Shown: positions 1 to 7,589 of the stretch, piece after piece
Layout: each line of letters starts with the position of its first letter
Position numbering within the stretch: the first letter of the stretch is position 1
NCBI GenBank assembly: GCA_036524115.1
Contig: DATDCY010000249.1
Location: 1 to 21,765, forward strand
Origin: a bacterium
Lineage (GTDB): Bacteria > JAUVQV01 > DATDCY01
Length of the DNA stretch: 21,765 bases
Direction: 5' to 3'
Notes under the pieces: generated by a model
Told to the model about the DNA's origin: nothing
Database searches by the model: none
The model's input: the letters and a program-made list of their open reading frames with translations, nothing else
Position numbers and translations under genes: made by a program

Positions 1-1
1 C

Positions 2-1225
2 TTCATCGAGGCGTTCCGCGCCATCCTCGCCGGCGAGCCGCTGCGGGCGTCCCCGGCTGAGGGGGAGGGCCCGGAGGCGGCGCGGCCGGCGGATGTCGCG
101 GACGCCGCGGGCGGTTCCGTCGCTGCGCCTCCGGTAGTTCCGCGCGGCGGTGCCGACCGGCCCGGCGACCCCGCGTTCGTCCGCGTCGGCGCGCGCCTGG
201 TCGAAATCCCGCCGGGGCTGCGCCCGCTCGTCGACGAGATCCGCGACGACCTCGGCGAGGTCCCCGAGACCTACGTCTCCGGGGCGATCGCGGCGGCCGC
301 GCGCGCCGGCGGCACGTTCGCCGGGCCGGCCGTGCCGGAGGGACCGCCCGCGGAGGAGTCGTTCGTCTACGACGAGTGGGACTTCCGCCGCTCCGGCTTC
401 CGCAAGGGGTGGTGCTCGCTGCACGAGCTGGAACTGGCCCCCGGCGACCCGGAGGACGTGGCGCGGATCGTCCGCGCCTACCGCGGCCCGCTGCTGCGCA
501 TCCGCCGCGCCTTCGAGCTGATGCGCACCGCCGAGCGCTTCGTGCGCCGCCAGCGCGACGGCGACGAGATCGACATCGACGCGGCGATCGAGGCGCGCTC
601 CGACCTGCGCGCCGGCCGGACGGCCTCGGACCGCCAGTTCATCCGGCTCGTGCGCGACGCGCGCGACATCGCCGCGGTCTTCCTCGTGGACATGTCCTCG
701 TCGACGGAGGGCTGGGTCAGCGCCGCGATCCGCGAGTCGCTCGTGCTGCTCTGCGAGGGGCTCGAGACCCTCGGCGACCGCTATGCCATCTACGGCTTTT
801 CGGGCCTCAAGCGGCTGCGCGCCGAGCTCTTCCGCATCAAGCGGCTCGACGAGCCGTACGGTCCCGCCGCCAAGGGGCGGATCGCGGCGATCGCGCCGCG
901 CGACTACACGCGCATGGGCCCGCCGATCCGCCACGCGACGCGGCTGCTGCTGGCCGCGGACGCGAAGGTCCGGCTGCTCGTGCTGCTCTCCGACGGCCGG
1001 CCGGAGGACTACGACGAGTACAAGGGCGATTACGCCGTCGAGGACACGCGGCACGCGCTGATCGAGGCGCAGTCCGCGGGCGTCCACCCCTTCTGCATCA
1101 CGGTCGACCGCGAGGCGCGGGACTACGCCGCGCACCTGTTCGGCGCCGTGAACTACGTCGTCATCGACGATCCGGCGAAGCTGCCGCTGCGGATCCCGGA
1201 GGTCTATCGGTCCCTGACGACCTAG
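2..1225 (+). CDS. norD: NorD-like VWA-domain protein, 5'-truncated by the window edge
   Basis: The frame is open from base 2 to the TAG at 1223-1225 (407 residues), so the start lies upstream; an internal ATG or GTG is not needed. The first ~60 visible residues are Ala/Pro/Gly-rich linker. The C-terminal ~190 residues form a von Willebrand A domain with the metal-ion-dependent adhesion site: DMSSST (DxSxS), a later Thr in YTRMGPP, and the Asp of LLSDGRPEDY. The stretch before it (RTAERFVRRQRDGDEIDID, then DLRAGR and DRQFIRL) is the arrangement typical of NorD and CbbO proteins. NorD works with a MoxR-type AAA+ ATPase (NorQ) as a metal-enzyme activation chaperone, classically for nitric oxide reductase; CbbO does so for RuBisCO. 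No reductase or ATPase gene is visible downstream, so the client is unknown. Its stop overlaps the convergent pentapeptide gene by four bases. Confidence 0.75.
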   Translation, partial: FIEAFRAILAGEPLRASPAEGEGPEAARPADVADAAGGSVAAPPVVPRGGADRPGDPAFVRVGARLVEIPPGLRPLVDEIRDDLGEVPETYVSGAIAAAARAGGTFAGPAVPEGPPAEESFVYDEWDFRRSGFRKGWCSLHELELAPGDPEDVARIVRAYRGPLLRIRRAFELMRTAERFVRRQRDGDEIDIDAAIEARSDLRAGRTASDRQFIRLVRDARDIAAVFLVDMSSSTEGWVSAAIRESLVLLCEGLETLGDRYAIYGFSGLKRLRAELFRIKRLDEPYGPAAKGRIAAIAPRDYTRMGPPIRHATRLLLAADAKVRLLVLLSDGRPEDYDEYKGDYAVEDTRHALIEAQSAGVHPFCITVDREARDYAAHLFGAVNYVVIDDPAKLPLRIPEVYRSLTT

Positions 1226-1917
1226 CCCGCGGCGTCGGATGGACCGAAGCGGGCCCCCTCCGTGCGCGCGCGCTCCAGGTCGGCCCGGCCGAAGCTCGCC
1301 CCGCGCCCGTCCGCGCCGGTGAGGTCCCCCGCCGTGAACCGCGTCTCCCCGATGAACGCCCCGCGCAGGTCGGCGCCCGAGACGTCGGCTGCCGCGAAGT
1401 CCGCGCCGTTGAGGTTCGCCCGCCGCAGGTCGGCGCCGCCGAGGCGCGCGGCGGTCAGGTTCGTGGCGCGCAGATTCGCGCCCTCGAGCCGTGCGCCGGC
1501 GAACGAGGCCTTCGCGGCGTCGCTCATCTGCAGCACGGCGCCGGAGAGGTCGGCGCCGTCGAAGATGGCGCCCGCGAGGTTCGCGCTGGAGAAGTCGGCC
1601 CCCGCGAGCGCCGCGCCGGAGAGGTCGGCCCCGATGAGCGTCGAGTGCGAGAGATCGGCGCCGGCCAGGCGCGCGCCCCGGAACGAGGCCCCGGTGAAGT
1701 TGGCGCTGTCCAGCCGGCACCCCGCGAGGTCGGCCTGATCGAAGCGCGAGGCGCTGAGGTTCGCCTTGGTCAGGCGCGCCCCCTCGAAGCGCGAGCCGCG
1801 GAAGTCCACGGCGATCAGGTCGAGCCCGCCGAGGTCGACGCCCGAGAAGTCGCACCCGGCCAGGCTTGCCGCGCGCCGCGCCCGCGCGATCGCCTCCTGC
1901 CTGCTCAGCTTCTCCAT
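1222..1917 (-). CDS. pentapeptide-repeat protein
   Basis: The 231-residue product is almost entirely A(D/N)LXX-type pentapeptide repeats (for example GADLSGAALAGADFSSANLA), from about residue 20 to the C terminus, preceded by a short charged helix beginning MEKLSRQEAIARAR. Such repeats fold into a right-handed quadrilateral beta-helix. Family members include gyrase-protecting DNA mimics, but most have no known function and nothing here points to one. I chose the ATG at 1917 because a GGGGGG stretch lies just upstream and the helix starts there; an in-frame ATG at 1980 would add 21 Gly/Pro-rich residues. There is no signal peptide, so it is probably cytoplasmic. It is divergent from the 2143 gene and shares its stop region with the NorD-like gene through a CTAG. 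Confidence 0.85.
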   Translation of the reverse strand: MEKLSRQEAIARARRAASLAGCDFSGVDLGGLDLIAVDFRGSRFEGARLTKANLSASRFDQADLAGCRLDSANFTGASFRGARLAGADLSHSTLIGADLSGAALAGADFSSANLAGAIFDGADLSGAVLQMSDAAKASFAGARLEGANLRATNLTAARLGGADLRRANLNGADFAAADVSGADLRGAFIGETRFTAGDLTGADGRGASFGRADLERARTEGARFGPSDAAG

Positions 1918-2015
1918 CGGTCCCCCCGGTCCGCCCGCGGCCGTCAGCGAACTCTGGCCCGGCCCGGGGGCGCCTGTCAAGCGCCGCCGCCCGTCGCCTC
2001 CTGCGGCCGCGATGC

Positions 2016-2029
2016 GGGGTGTTCACCCC
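2016..2029. promoter_or_regulatory. GGGGTGATCACCCC-like palindromic site, copy 1
   Basis: GGGGTGTTCACCCC is an inverted repeat with six-base arms around a central TT, in the divergent gap between the pentapeptide gene and the exported protein at 2143. It differs from the consensus drawn from the six copies in this window at one position. On the plus strand, weak -10-like hexamers CATAGG (2051-2056) or TAGGTT (2053-2058) start 21-23 bp after it, placing the site near -41.5. No comparable AT-rich hexamer is seen on the pentapeptide side. Reading: activator site for 2143-2787. The identity of the binding protein is inferred, not shown. Confidence 0.55.
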
Positions 2030-2142
2030 AGAGATTTTGCCGCGCCGCGGCATAGGTTGAACGCTGTCACGCGCGGCGGGGGCGGGCGTCTGTCCCGGCT
2101 CCCGCGAGGCAAGGCGCACCATTCACGAAGGGGAGGAACACG

Positions 2143-2787
2143 ATGAAGATCCGATGGTTTGGGCGTTTCCTGCTGCTGGCGGCCGCCGCCATGCTCCTGG
2201 CCGGCACCCCGGTTGTCGCCGCCGAGAAGGCGATGAAGGAGAAGAAGCCGACCCACACGGAGCTGCGCAACGCCATGCGCATGCTCTGGGAGGACCACGT
2301 CCACTACACGCAGGCCTTCATCGTCGCGTCGCTCGCCGGCCTCGAGGACGCGGGGCCGCTCGCCGAGCGGCTCCTGCGCAACCAGGATGACATCGGCAAC
2401 GCGGTCAAGCCGTTCTACGGCGAGGAGGCCGGCAAGAAGCTCTCCGCGCTGCTGCGCGACCACATCCTGATCGCCGCGGACCTCGTCAAGGCCGCCAAGG
2501 CGGGCGACAACGACGGGGTCGGGAAGAACCGCAAGCGCTGGGACGCGAACGCCGACGAGATCGTCGCGTTCCTCAACGGCGCGAACCCGAAGAACTGGCC
2601 AGCGCCCGTCCTCAAGGACATGCTCTACAAGCACCTCGACTACACGTCGACCAACGTCGTCTCCCGGCTCAAGAAGGACTGGGCCGCCGCCATCCAGGCC
2701 TACGACGCGGGCCACGCGCACATGTTGATGTTCGCCGACGCCCTGAGCGACGGCATCATCAAGCAGTTCCCGAAGAAGTTCAAATAG
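2143..2787 (+). CDS. exported helical protein of unknown function
   Basis: A 214-residue protein whose first 27 residues form a clear Sec signal peptide (basic start, Leu/Ala-rich core, cleavage near VVAA-EK). The mature part is charged and predicted helical. I recognise the pattern from a family of exported bacterial proteins (NQDDIGNAVKPFYG, NADEIVAFLNGANPKNW), sometimes labelled glycosyltransferase in databases; nothing in the sequence supports that label. Two similar segments, HVHYT (residues 52-56) and HLDYT (164-168), each followed by a long helix, suggest an internally duplicated helical bundle. The extra histidines H210-type residues are absent at the C terminus, but AGHAHMLMF near residue 190 is His-rich. 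The ATG at 2143 follows AGGGGAGGAACACG, a good ribosome-binding site. A palindromic regulatory site lies ~115 bp upstream and a strong hairpin follows the stop, so it is probably monocistronic. Confidence 0.8.
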   Translation: MKIRWFGRFLLLAAAAMLLAGTPVVAAEKAMKEKKPTHTELRNAMRMLWEDHVHYTQAFIVASLAGLEDAGPLAERLLRNQDDIGNAVKPFYGEEAGKKLSALLRDHILIAADLVKAAKAGDNDGVGKNRKRWDANADEIVAFLNGANPKNWPAPVLKDMLYKHLDYTSTNVVSRLKKDWAAAIQAYDAGHAHMLMFADALSDGIIKQFPKKFK

Positions 2788-2793
2788 TCCGCC

Positions 2794-2841
2794 GCGCGCG
2801 GAGGAGAGGGGAGGGACGCTCCTCCCCTCCCCGGCGCGCGC
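2794..2841 (+). terminator. long hairpin after the exported protein gene
   Basis: Inner arms GAGGGGAGG (2806-2814) and CCTCCCCTC (2821-2829) are perfect complements around a six-base loop. An outer CG-alternating arm (2794-2800) pairs with 2835-2841. No T-tract follows, so termination would be of the hairpin-only type common in GC-rich genomes. It separates 2143-2787 from the HD-GYP operon. Confidence 0.55.
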
Positions 2842-2902
2842 AATCGGTGCTACGCTCACGGCAGAGGCGCGGCCACGACCCGCCGGCCGCCGAGGATCAC
2901 CC

Positions 2903-5038
2903 GTGAGAGAGACGACCACCGCCGCGACCGCGCGCATCGCGCTGCTCTACGGCGCGTTCAGCGCGATCTGGATCGCGGTCTCCGACCACGTCCTCGAGGT
3001 GTTCGTCCACGACGCGCACGAGATCACCCTCCTCCAGTCGCTCAAGGGCTGGGCGTTCGTCGCCTTCAGCGCCGCGCTCATCTTCGTCCTCGTGCGCCGC
3101 GAACTCGAGGGGCGCGCCGCGGCCGAGGACGCGCTGCGCTCTTCCGAGGAACGCTACCGCACGCTGATCGCGCTGGCCAACGACGCGATCCTGGTCCTCG
3201 ACGCGGGGAACGGCACGATCCTGGACGCCAACCGCCGCGCCGAGGAGCTGTTCGGCCTGCCGCGCGAGCGGCTCCTGGGGATGCGGCAGATCGACCTCCA
3301 CCCGCCCGCCGAGCGGGAGCGCTGCGGCCGCATCCTGGCCGAGGCCGTCGCCGACGGGCGGCTGCGCACGAGCACCGCCTGCTACTCCCACCGCGACAGC
3401 CGCCCGGTGCCGACCGAGGTCAGCCTGAGCGTCGTCCCGCTGGAGGGCCGCACCGTCGTGCTGAGCATCATCCGCGACGTCTCGGAGCGCCAGCGCGCCG
3501 AGGAGCAGCTGCGCCGCGAGAAGGAGCGCGCGCAGCTGTACCTGGACATCGCCGGCGTCATCCTGGTGGTCATCGACGCGGACGAGCGCGTGAGCCTGAT
3601 CAACCGCAAGGGAGCGGCGATCCTCGGCGCGCCCCCCGAGCGGATCGTCGGCACGAACTGGTTCGACAGCTTCATCCCCGCGGCGAGCCGCGAGCAGGTC
3701 CGCGCCGTGTTCCGCCGTCTGATGGCCGGCGAGATCGAGCCCGTCGCCTCGTTCGAGAACCCGGTCCTCGCCGCGGGCGGCGTCGAGCGGCTGATCGCCT
3801 GGAACAACGTCTTCATCCGCGACGAGGCGGGGAGCATCGTCGCCACCCTCAGCTCCGGCGAAGACATCACGGAGCGCGCCCGGGCCGAGACGCAGGCGCG
3901 CTCGCGCCTCGAGCACCTTGCGGCCCTGCACGAGATCGACCTGGCGATCAGCTCGAGCCTCGAGCTGCGGCTGACGCTCGCGCGGGTCGTCGAGCTGGCC
4001 CGCGAGCAGTTCGGCGTCGACGCCGCGGACGTGCTGCTGCTCGACCCGCGGACGCAGACGCTCGCCTACGCCGCCGGCAGCGGCTTCCGCACCACCGGCA
4101 TCGAGCGTTCGCGGCTGGCCCTCGGCGAGGGGGTGGCCGGCGTCGCCGCGCTCGAGCGCCGGTCCATCGACGTCCCCGACCTCGGCAACCCGGCCGCCGG
4201 CTTCGTCCGCGGCCACCTGATCGAGGACGAGGGCTTCGTCTCGCTGCACGTCGTGCCGCTGACCGCCAAGGGCACCGTGCAGGGCGTGCTGGAGGCCCTG
4301 CACCGCACGCCGCGGGCGCTCGACCCGGAGCAGCTCGGCTTCCTCGAGGCGCTCGCCGCGCAGGCGGCGATCGCCATCGACAACGCGCGCCTGTTTGACG
4401 AGCTGCGCCGCTCGCACATCGAGCTGACCCTCGCCTACGACGCCACGCTCGGCGGCTGGGCGCGCGCACTGGACCTGCGCGACCGCGTGACCGAGCGGCA
4501 CACCGAGCGCGTGGCCGAGCTGTCGGTCCGCCTCGCCCGCGAGCTGGGCATGAGCGAGGACGAGATCGTCCACGTGCGCCGCGGCGCCCTGCTGCACGAC
4601 ATCGGCAAGATCGGCGTCCCCGACGCCATCCTGCGCAAGGCCGGGCCGCTGACCCCGGAGGAGTGGCAGATCATGCGCAACCACCCGCGCGCGGCCTTCG
4701 AGATGCTCCACCCGATCGCGTATCTCCGCCCGGCGCTCGACATCCCCTACGCCCACCACGAGCGTTGGGACGGCACCGGGTATCCCCGGGGGCTCAAGGG
4801 GGAGCAGATCCCGCTGGCGGCGCGCGTCTTCGCGCTGGCCGACGTCTGGGACGCCCTGCAGGCCGCGGACCGGCCGTACCGGCAGGCGCTGCCCCGGGAA
4901 GAGGCCTGCGCGCACCTGCGGTCGCTGGCCGGCACGCAGCTCGACCCGCGGGTCGTTGACGTCTTCCTGCGCAAGGCCGATGAGTTCTGCCGCATCGACG
5001 CGCCGAAGGAGCCGTCCGGCGACCCGGCGCCGGGGTAA
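2903..5038 (+). CDS. membrane PAS-PAS-GAF-HD-GYP cyclic-di-GMP phosphodiesterase
   Basis: A 711-residue sensor-effector. Two transmembrane helices (about residues 12-31 and 43-66) enclose only a tiny external loop, so sensing is probably cytoplasmic or in the membrane. PAS domains follow at about 75-195 and 205-330, a GAF domain at about 345-495, and a full HD-GYP domain at about 515-695. The catalytic HD pair is at 565-566 (LLHDIGKIGVP) and the signature HHERWDGTGYPRGLKG begins at residue 618, so the metal ligands and GYP motif are intact and hydrolysis of cyclic-di-GMP is expected. The GTG start at 2903 is preceded by GAGG about seven bases away. The next gene, an ABC ATPase, starts six bases after the stop, so the three genes to 6666 are probably co-transcribed. 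The sensed ligand cannot be told. Confidence 0.92.
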   Translation: MRETTTAATARIALLYGAFSAIWIAVSDHVLEVFVHDAHEITLLQSLKGWAFVAFSAALIFVLVRRELEGRAAAEDALRSSEERYRTLIALANDAILVLDAGNGTILDANRRAEELFGLPRERLLGMRQIDLHPPAERERCGRILAEAVADGRLRTSTACYSHRDSRPVPTEVSLSVVPLEGRTVVLSIIRDVSERQRAEEQLRREKERAQLYLDIAGVILVVIDADERVSLINRKGAAILGAPPERIVGTNWFDSFIPAASREQVRAVFRRLMAGEIEPVASFENPVLAAGGVERLIAWNNVFIRDEAGSIVATLSSGEDITERARAETQARSRLEHLAALHEIDLAISSSLELRLTLARVVELAREQFGVDAADVLLLDPRTQTLAYAAGSGFRTTGIERSRLALGEGVAGVAALERRSIDVPDLGNPAAGFVRGHLIEDEGFVSLHVVPLTAKGTVQGVLEALHRTPRALDPEQLGFLEALAAQAAIAIDNARLFDELRRSHIELTLAYDATLGGWARALDLRDRVTERHTERVAELSVRLARELGMSEDEIVHVRRGALLHDIGKIGVPDAILRKAGPLTPEEWQIMRNHPRAAFEMLHPIAYLRPALDIPYAHHERWDGTGYPRGLKGEQIPLAARVFALADVWDALQAADRPYRQALPREEACAHLRSLAGTQLDPRVVDVFLRKADEFCRIDAPKEPSGDPAPG

Positions 5039-5044
5039 GGCGCG

Positions 5045-5914
5045 ATGCCGGCGGACCTCGCGACGGCCCCCGCGCTCCAGGCGGAGGGACTGACCAGGGC
5101 CTTCGGCGCCGTCCGCGCCGTCGAGGCGCTCGACCTGTCCCTCGCCCCCGGGGAGTTCGTCGGGCTGCTCGGGCCCAACGGCGCCGGCAAGACCACGATG
5201 ATCAAGATGCTCACGGGGCTGGTGCGCCCGGACGGCGGGAGCATCCGCTACTTCGGGCGGGACTTCGCGAAGGAGCCGCTCGCGGCGCGCCGGCGCATCG
5301 GCGTCGTCCACCAGATCAGCAACCTCGACCGCGACCTGACCGCCCGCGAGTGCCTCACGCTGCACGCGATCCTGCACGGCCTGCACGGCGCCGAGCGCCG
5401 CGCGCGGATCGACGAGGCGCTGCGCTTCGCCGGCCTCGAGGCGGCCGCCGACCGGCCGGTGCGGACCTTCTCCGGCGGCATGGCCCGGCGGCTGGTCATC
5501 GTCCGCGCGCTGGTGCACCGGCCGGATGTCCTCTTCCTCGACGAGCCCACCGTCGGGCTCGACCCGCAGATCCGTCGCGACCTGTGGGACCTGATCGTGC
5601 GCGTCAACCAGCTGCGGCGCACCGCGATCCTGCTGACCACCCACTACATCGAGGAGGCGCAGCGGCTGTGCGCGCGGGTGCTGATCCTCGACCGGGGCCG
5701 GCTCGTCGCCGCGGGGGCGCCGGAGCGCCTGCTGCGCACCGTGGGGCGCCACGTCCTCGAGGTCGTGCGCGAGGACGGCATCGAGGAGAGCTTCCACGAG
5801 ACGCGCGAGGAGGCGCTCGCGCGGCTCGCGACGTGCACGGGCTCCTGCCGGGTGCGCGAGGCGACGCTCGAGGACGTCTTCCTGAAGCTGACCGGGCGGC
5901 GGTTGGAGCGCTAG
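5045..5914 (+). CDS. ABC-2 type exporter, ATP-binding subunit
   Basis: A 289-residue nucleotide-binding subunit of the DrrA/NodI/CcmA-like group. Visible motifs: Walker A GPNGAGKTT (residues 43-51), Q-loop around VVHQISN, signature FSGGM (from 142, with SGGM in place of the usual SGGQ, normal for this group), Walker B VLFLDEP with D166/E167, D-loop GLDP, and the switch His200 in TTHY. The last ~80 residues form the C-terminal extension usual in drug, lipid-oligosaccharide or Na+ exporters. The ATG lies six bases after the HD-GYP stop, with GGGGTAAGG overlapping that stop as ribosome-binding site, and the permease gene starts 14 bases downstream. Substrate is not evident. Confidence 0.93.
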   Translation: MPADLATAPALQAEGLTRAFGAVRAVEALDLSLAPGEFVGLLGPNGAGKTTMIKMLTGLVRPDGGSIRYFGRDFAKEPLAARRRIGVVHQISNLDRDLTARECLTLHAILHGLHGAERRARIDEALRFAGLEAAADRPVRTFSGGMARRLVIVRALVHRPDVLFLDEPTVGLDPQIRRDLWDLIVRVNQLRRTAILLTTHYIEEAQRLCARVLILDRGRLVAAGAPERLLRTVGRHVLEVVREDGIEESFHETREEALARLATCTGSCRVREATLEDVFLKLTGRRLER

Positions 5915-5928
5915 GGGAAGGGACGCCG

Positions 5929-6666
5929 GTGCTCGACGGGGTGCGCGCGGTGCTCTACCGGGAGACGAAGGTCTACGCGAAGCACGCCCGCAAGCAGCTC
6001 CTCGCCTCCGCCGTCTCGCCGGCGCTCTTCCTCGTCGCCTTCGGGTGGGGCTTCGGGCGGGGGACGACGATGGAGGGCGTGCCCTACCTCTCCTTCCTCG
6101 TCCCCGGCCTCGTCGCGATGACCAGCCTCACCCAGAGCTACGCCATCGCGCAGGAGCTGAACATCGCGCGCTTCTATTTCCACGTCTTCGACGAGTTCCT
6201 CATCGCGCCGGTGGCCCCCGCGCAGGTCGTCCTCGGCGAAGCGCTCTTCGGCATGCTGCGCGGGCTGGCCGCCGCGGCGCTGGTGTCGCTGCTGGCGCTG
6301 CCCTTCGGCGCGGCGGCTGCGCCCTCCCCCGCCCTGCTCGCCGCGCTGGCGCTGCACTGCTTCACGTTCGCGGCGCTCGGCGTCGCGCTGGCGATGCTCG
6401 TCGAGGACCACGCCGGCCAGGCGGCGGTGACGAACTTCGTCATCACGCCGATGATCTTCCTCGGCGGGACGTTCTTCACGATCGAGCGCCTGCCGCCGCC
6501 GCTGCAGGCCGTGGTCGCGGCGCTGCCGCTCTCGCACTCCGTGCGCGCGATCCGCGACGCCTGGCTCGGCCGCGGGGTCGACCCGGCGCGGCTGGCGCTG
6601 CTCGCCCTGTTCGCCGCCGCGGCCTTCGCGCTCGCCCTCCGGGCGGTGCGGCGCGTCGAGGCCTGA
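5929..6666 (+). CDS. ABC-2 type exporter, permease subunit
   Basis: The 245-residue product has about six hydrophobic helices and the ABC-2 permease pattern: an N-terminal amphipathic segment, FLVPGLVAMTSL in the second membrane region, the family hallmark NFVITPMIFLGGTFF near residue 170, and LPLSHSVRAIRDAWLG after it. This resembles NodJ-like permeases. I start it at the GTG at 5929, which directly follows AGGGGAAGGG and gives the expected family length; the reading frame is open much further upstream but only as a shadow of the ATPase gene. With the ATPase it should form a 2+2 exporter in the inner membrane. Co-transcription with an HD-GYP sensor suggests an envelope-related export role, which is inference. 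Confidence 0.9.
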   Translation: MLDGVRAVLYRETKVYAKHARKQLLASAVSPALFLVAFGWGFGRGTTMEGVPYLSFLVPGLVAMTSLTQSYAIAQELNIARFYFHVFDEFLIAPVAPAQVVLGEALFGMLRGLAAAALVSLLALPFGAAAAPSPALLAALALHCFTFAALGVALAMLVEDHAGQAAVTNFVITPMIFLGGTFFTIERLPPPLQAVVAALPLSHSVRAIRDAWLGRGVDPARLALLALFAAAAFALALRAVRRVEA

Positions 6667-6672
6667 GCCCCA

Positions 6673-6690
6673 ATCCGCGCGCCCGCGGAT
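6673..6690 (+). terminator. short GC hairpin after the permease
   Basis: ATCCGCG (6673-6679) and CGCGGAT (6684-6690) pair perfectly around a four-base loop, six bases after the permease stop. There is no T-tract. The arm sequence is repeated in the larger palindrome at 6767-6788, so it may instead be part of a repeat family. Confidence 0.4.
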
Positions 6691-6740
6691 CAGGAAAGCA
6701 GGCGTCGTCAACGTCCAACGCCGTCCCCGTCGTCCAAGAC

Positions 6741-6802
6741 CTGTCAACACGCGCGCTGCCCTGCTGGATCCGCGCGCACGCGCGGATCGTGCGTGTTGAC
6801 AG
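6741..6802. repeat. nested inverted repeats upstream of the 86-residue gene
   Basis: The outer arms CTGTCAACACGC (6741-6752) and GCGTGTTGACAG (6791-6802) are perfect 12-bp complements. Between them, GATCCGCGCG (6767-6776) and CGCGCGGATC (6779-6788) form a second perfect 10-bp palindrome. Each outer arm contains a TTGACA on one strand, so the element carries outward-facing -35-like hexamers. The plus-strand TTGACA (6796-6801) has CAGATT 17 bp further on, but that would start transcription almost at the ribosome-binding site of 6847. An operator, a transcript hairpin or a remnant of a mobile repeat are all possible. Confidence 0.6.
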
Positions 6803-6846
6803 CGGCGCGGCCGCGCCACAGATTGCCATCCAAAGGAGGAATGGCC

Positions 6847-7107
6847 ATGGGCTACACCATCGTCGCGCTGAAGGACAAGATCCTCGAGATGTACCCGGAG
6901 CTGGACCAGCACGGGGTCACGGTGGGCCTCGTGTTCGACGCCGCCAAGGACGCCTACGTGGTGAAGATGGAGCGGGACCACCACGTGCTGACGACGCACC
7001 TGGAGCGCACGGACGCCGACGACTGCATGAACGGCATCAAGTGCGTGTCGCTCGGCATCCAGGTCGAGCAGTTCATCAAGAACTTCGCGCTGCGCGAGGG
7101 CCTCTAG
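6847..7107 (+). CDS. small conserved-looking protein of unknown function
   Basis: An 86-residue cytoplasmic protein with no signal peptide or membrane segment. The ribosome-binding site AAAGGAGG (6832-6839) lies seven bases before the ATG at 6847; the ATG at 6841 is too close to it and would add only Met-Ala. The protein looks like a compact alpha/beta fold: an N-terminal helix (TIVALKDKILEMYPEL), a beta hairpin (VTVGLVFDAAKDAYVVKMER) with a His pair in RDHHVLTTHLER, a loop DADDCMNGIKCVSLG with two cysteines seven residues apart, and a C-terminal helix. I do not recognise a characterised family. The strong ribosome-binding site and its own hairpin terminator suggest an abundant, independently expressed protein. 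Confidence 0.75.
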   Translation: MGYTIVALKDKILEMYPELDQHGVTVGLVFDAAKDAYVVKMERDHHVLTTHLERTDADDCMNGIKCVSLGIQVEQFIKNFALREGL

Positions 7108-7108
7108 C

Positions 7109-7135
7109 GGGGCGGGCCCGCGACGGGCCCGCCCC
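7109..7135. terminator. bidirectional hairpin terminator between convergent genes
   Basis: GGGGCGGGCCCG (7109-7120) and CGGGCCCGCCCC (7124-7135) are perfect 12-bp complements with a three-base loop. The hairpin fills most of the 35-bp gap between the convergent 86-residue gene and the CBS gene and can serve both. Confidence 0.65.
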
Positions 7136-7142
7136 CGCACCG

Positions 7143-7589
7143 CTACAGCCGCTTCTGGAACTCGTGCTCCGGCCAGAAGCCGCGCTCGGCCAGCGCGTTC
7201 ATCAGGTTCTTGCGCGCGATGATGCCGACCAGCTTGCGCTTCGAGACGACCGGCAGCACCGAGAGGCTCTGGCCGTTGCCGAGGAACAGGTCGATGACGT
7301 CCGTCAGCGGCGAGTCAGGCGCAACGCTCACCGGGTGCCCGCAGGCGCCGTGCTCGGCGTGCCCGCAGGTCATGAGCGACTCGGCGCTGAACTCGTGCAC
7401 CGTCCGGCCCTCCTTGATCGCAGCCAGCACGTCGTACTCCGAGACGATCCCCTCGACCTCCAGGGAGTCGCTCACCACCGGCAGCCCCGGGTAGGGGCCC
7501 GTCAGCTTCTCGATCAGCTCGGCACCCGCCATCTTCGCCGGCAGGCTCACCCGCGGGTGCATCACGTCGCGCGCGCACAGATCCTTCAT
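7143..7589 (-). CDS. tandem CBS-domain protein with a Cys/His insert
   Basis: A 148-residue protein made of two CBS domains, the first starting at LCARDVMHPRVSL (residues 4-16) and ending near VLAAIKEG, the second from HPVSVAPDSPLTDVI to GIIARKNLMNAL. CBS pairs (Bateman modules) bind adenine nucleotides or related ligands and act as energy or redox sensors. At the junction, where the second domain normally opens with a plain MTxxPVTV, there is an insert carrying Cys75, His77, His80, Cys83 and His85 (TCGHAEHGACGH), which looks like a metal-binding loop. The ATG at 7589 is preceded by AAAGGAG at good spacing. Two palindromic sites lie upstream in the divergent gap shared with the PAS gene; the nearer one (7706-7719) is correctly spaced from a minus-strand TACCTT at 7682-7677. 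Confidence 0.88.
   Translation of the reverse strand: MKDLCARDVMHPRVSLPAKMAGAELIEKLTGPYPGLPVVSDSLEVEGIVSEYDVLAAIKEGRTVHEFSAESLMTCGHAEHGACGHPVSVAPDSPLTDVIDLFLGNGQSLSVLPVVSKRKLVGIIARKNLMNALAERGFWPEHEFQKRL

Noticed and set aside
2143-2787. Glycosyltransferase label for the exported protein
   Set aside because: No DxD motif, no nucleotide-sugar fold and a small helical exported protein; the label seems to be a propagated database name.
2893-2906. CGGGTGATCCTCGG (minus strand) at the start of the HD-GYP gene
   Set aside because: The right half does not match and it overlaps the ribosome-binding site and start codon, so I did not count it as a seventh site.
2897-5797. 966-residue open frame on the minus strand opposite the HD-GYP and ABC genes
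   Set aside because: It is Asp/Arg/Val-repetitive, has no recognisable domain and lies opposite genes with full catalytic motifs; long antisense frames are expected at this GC content.
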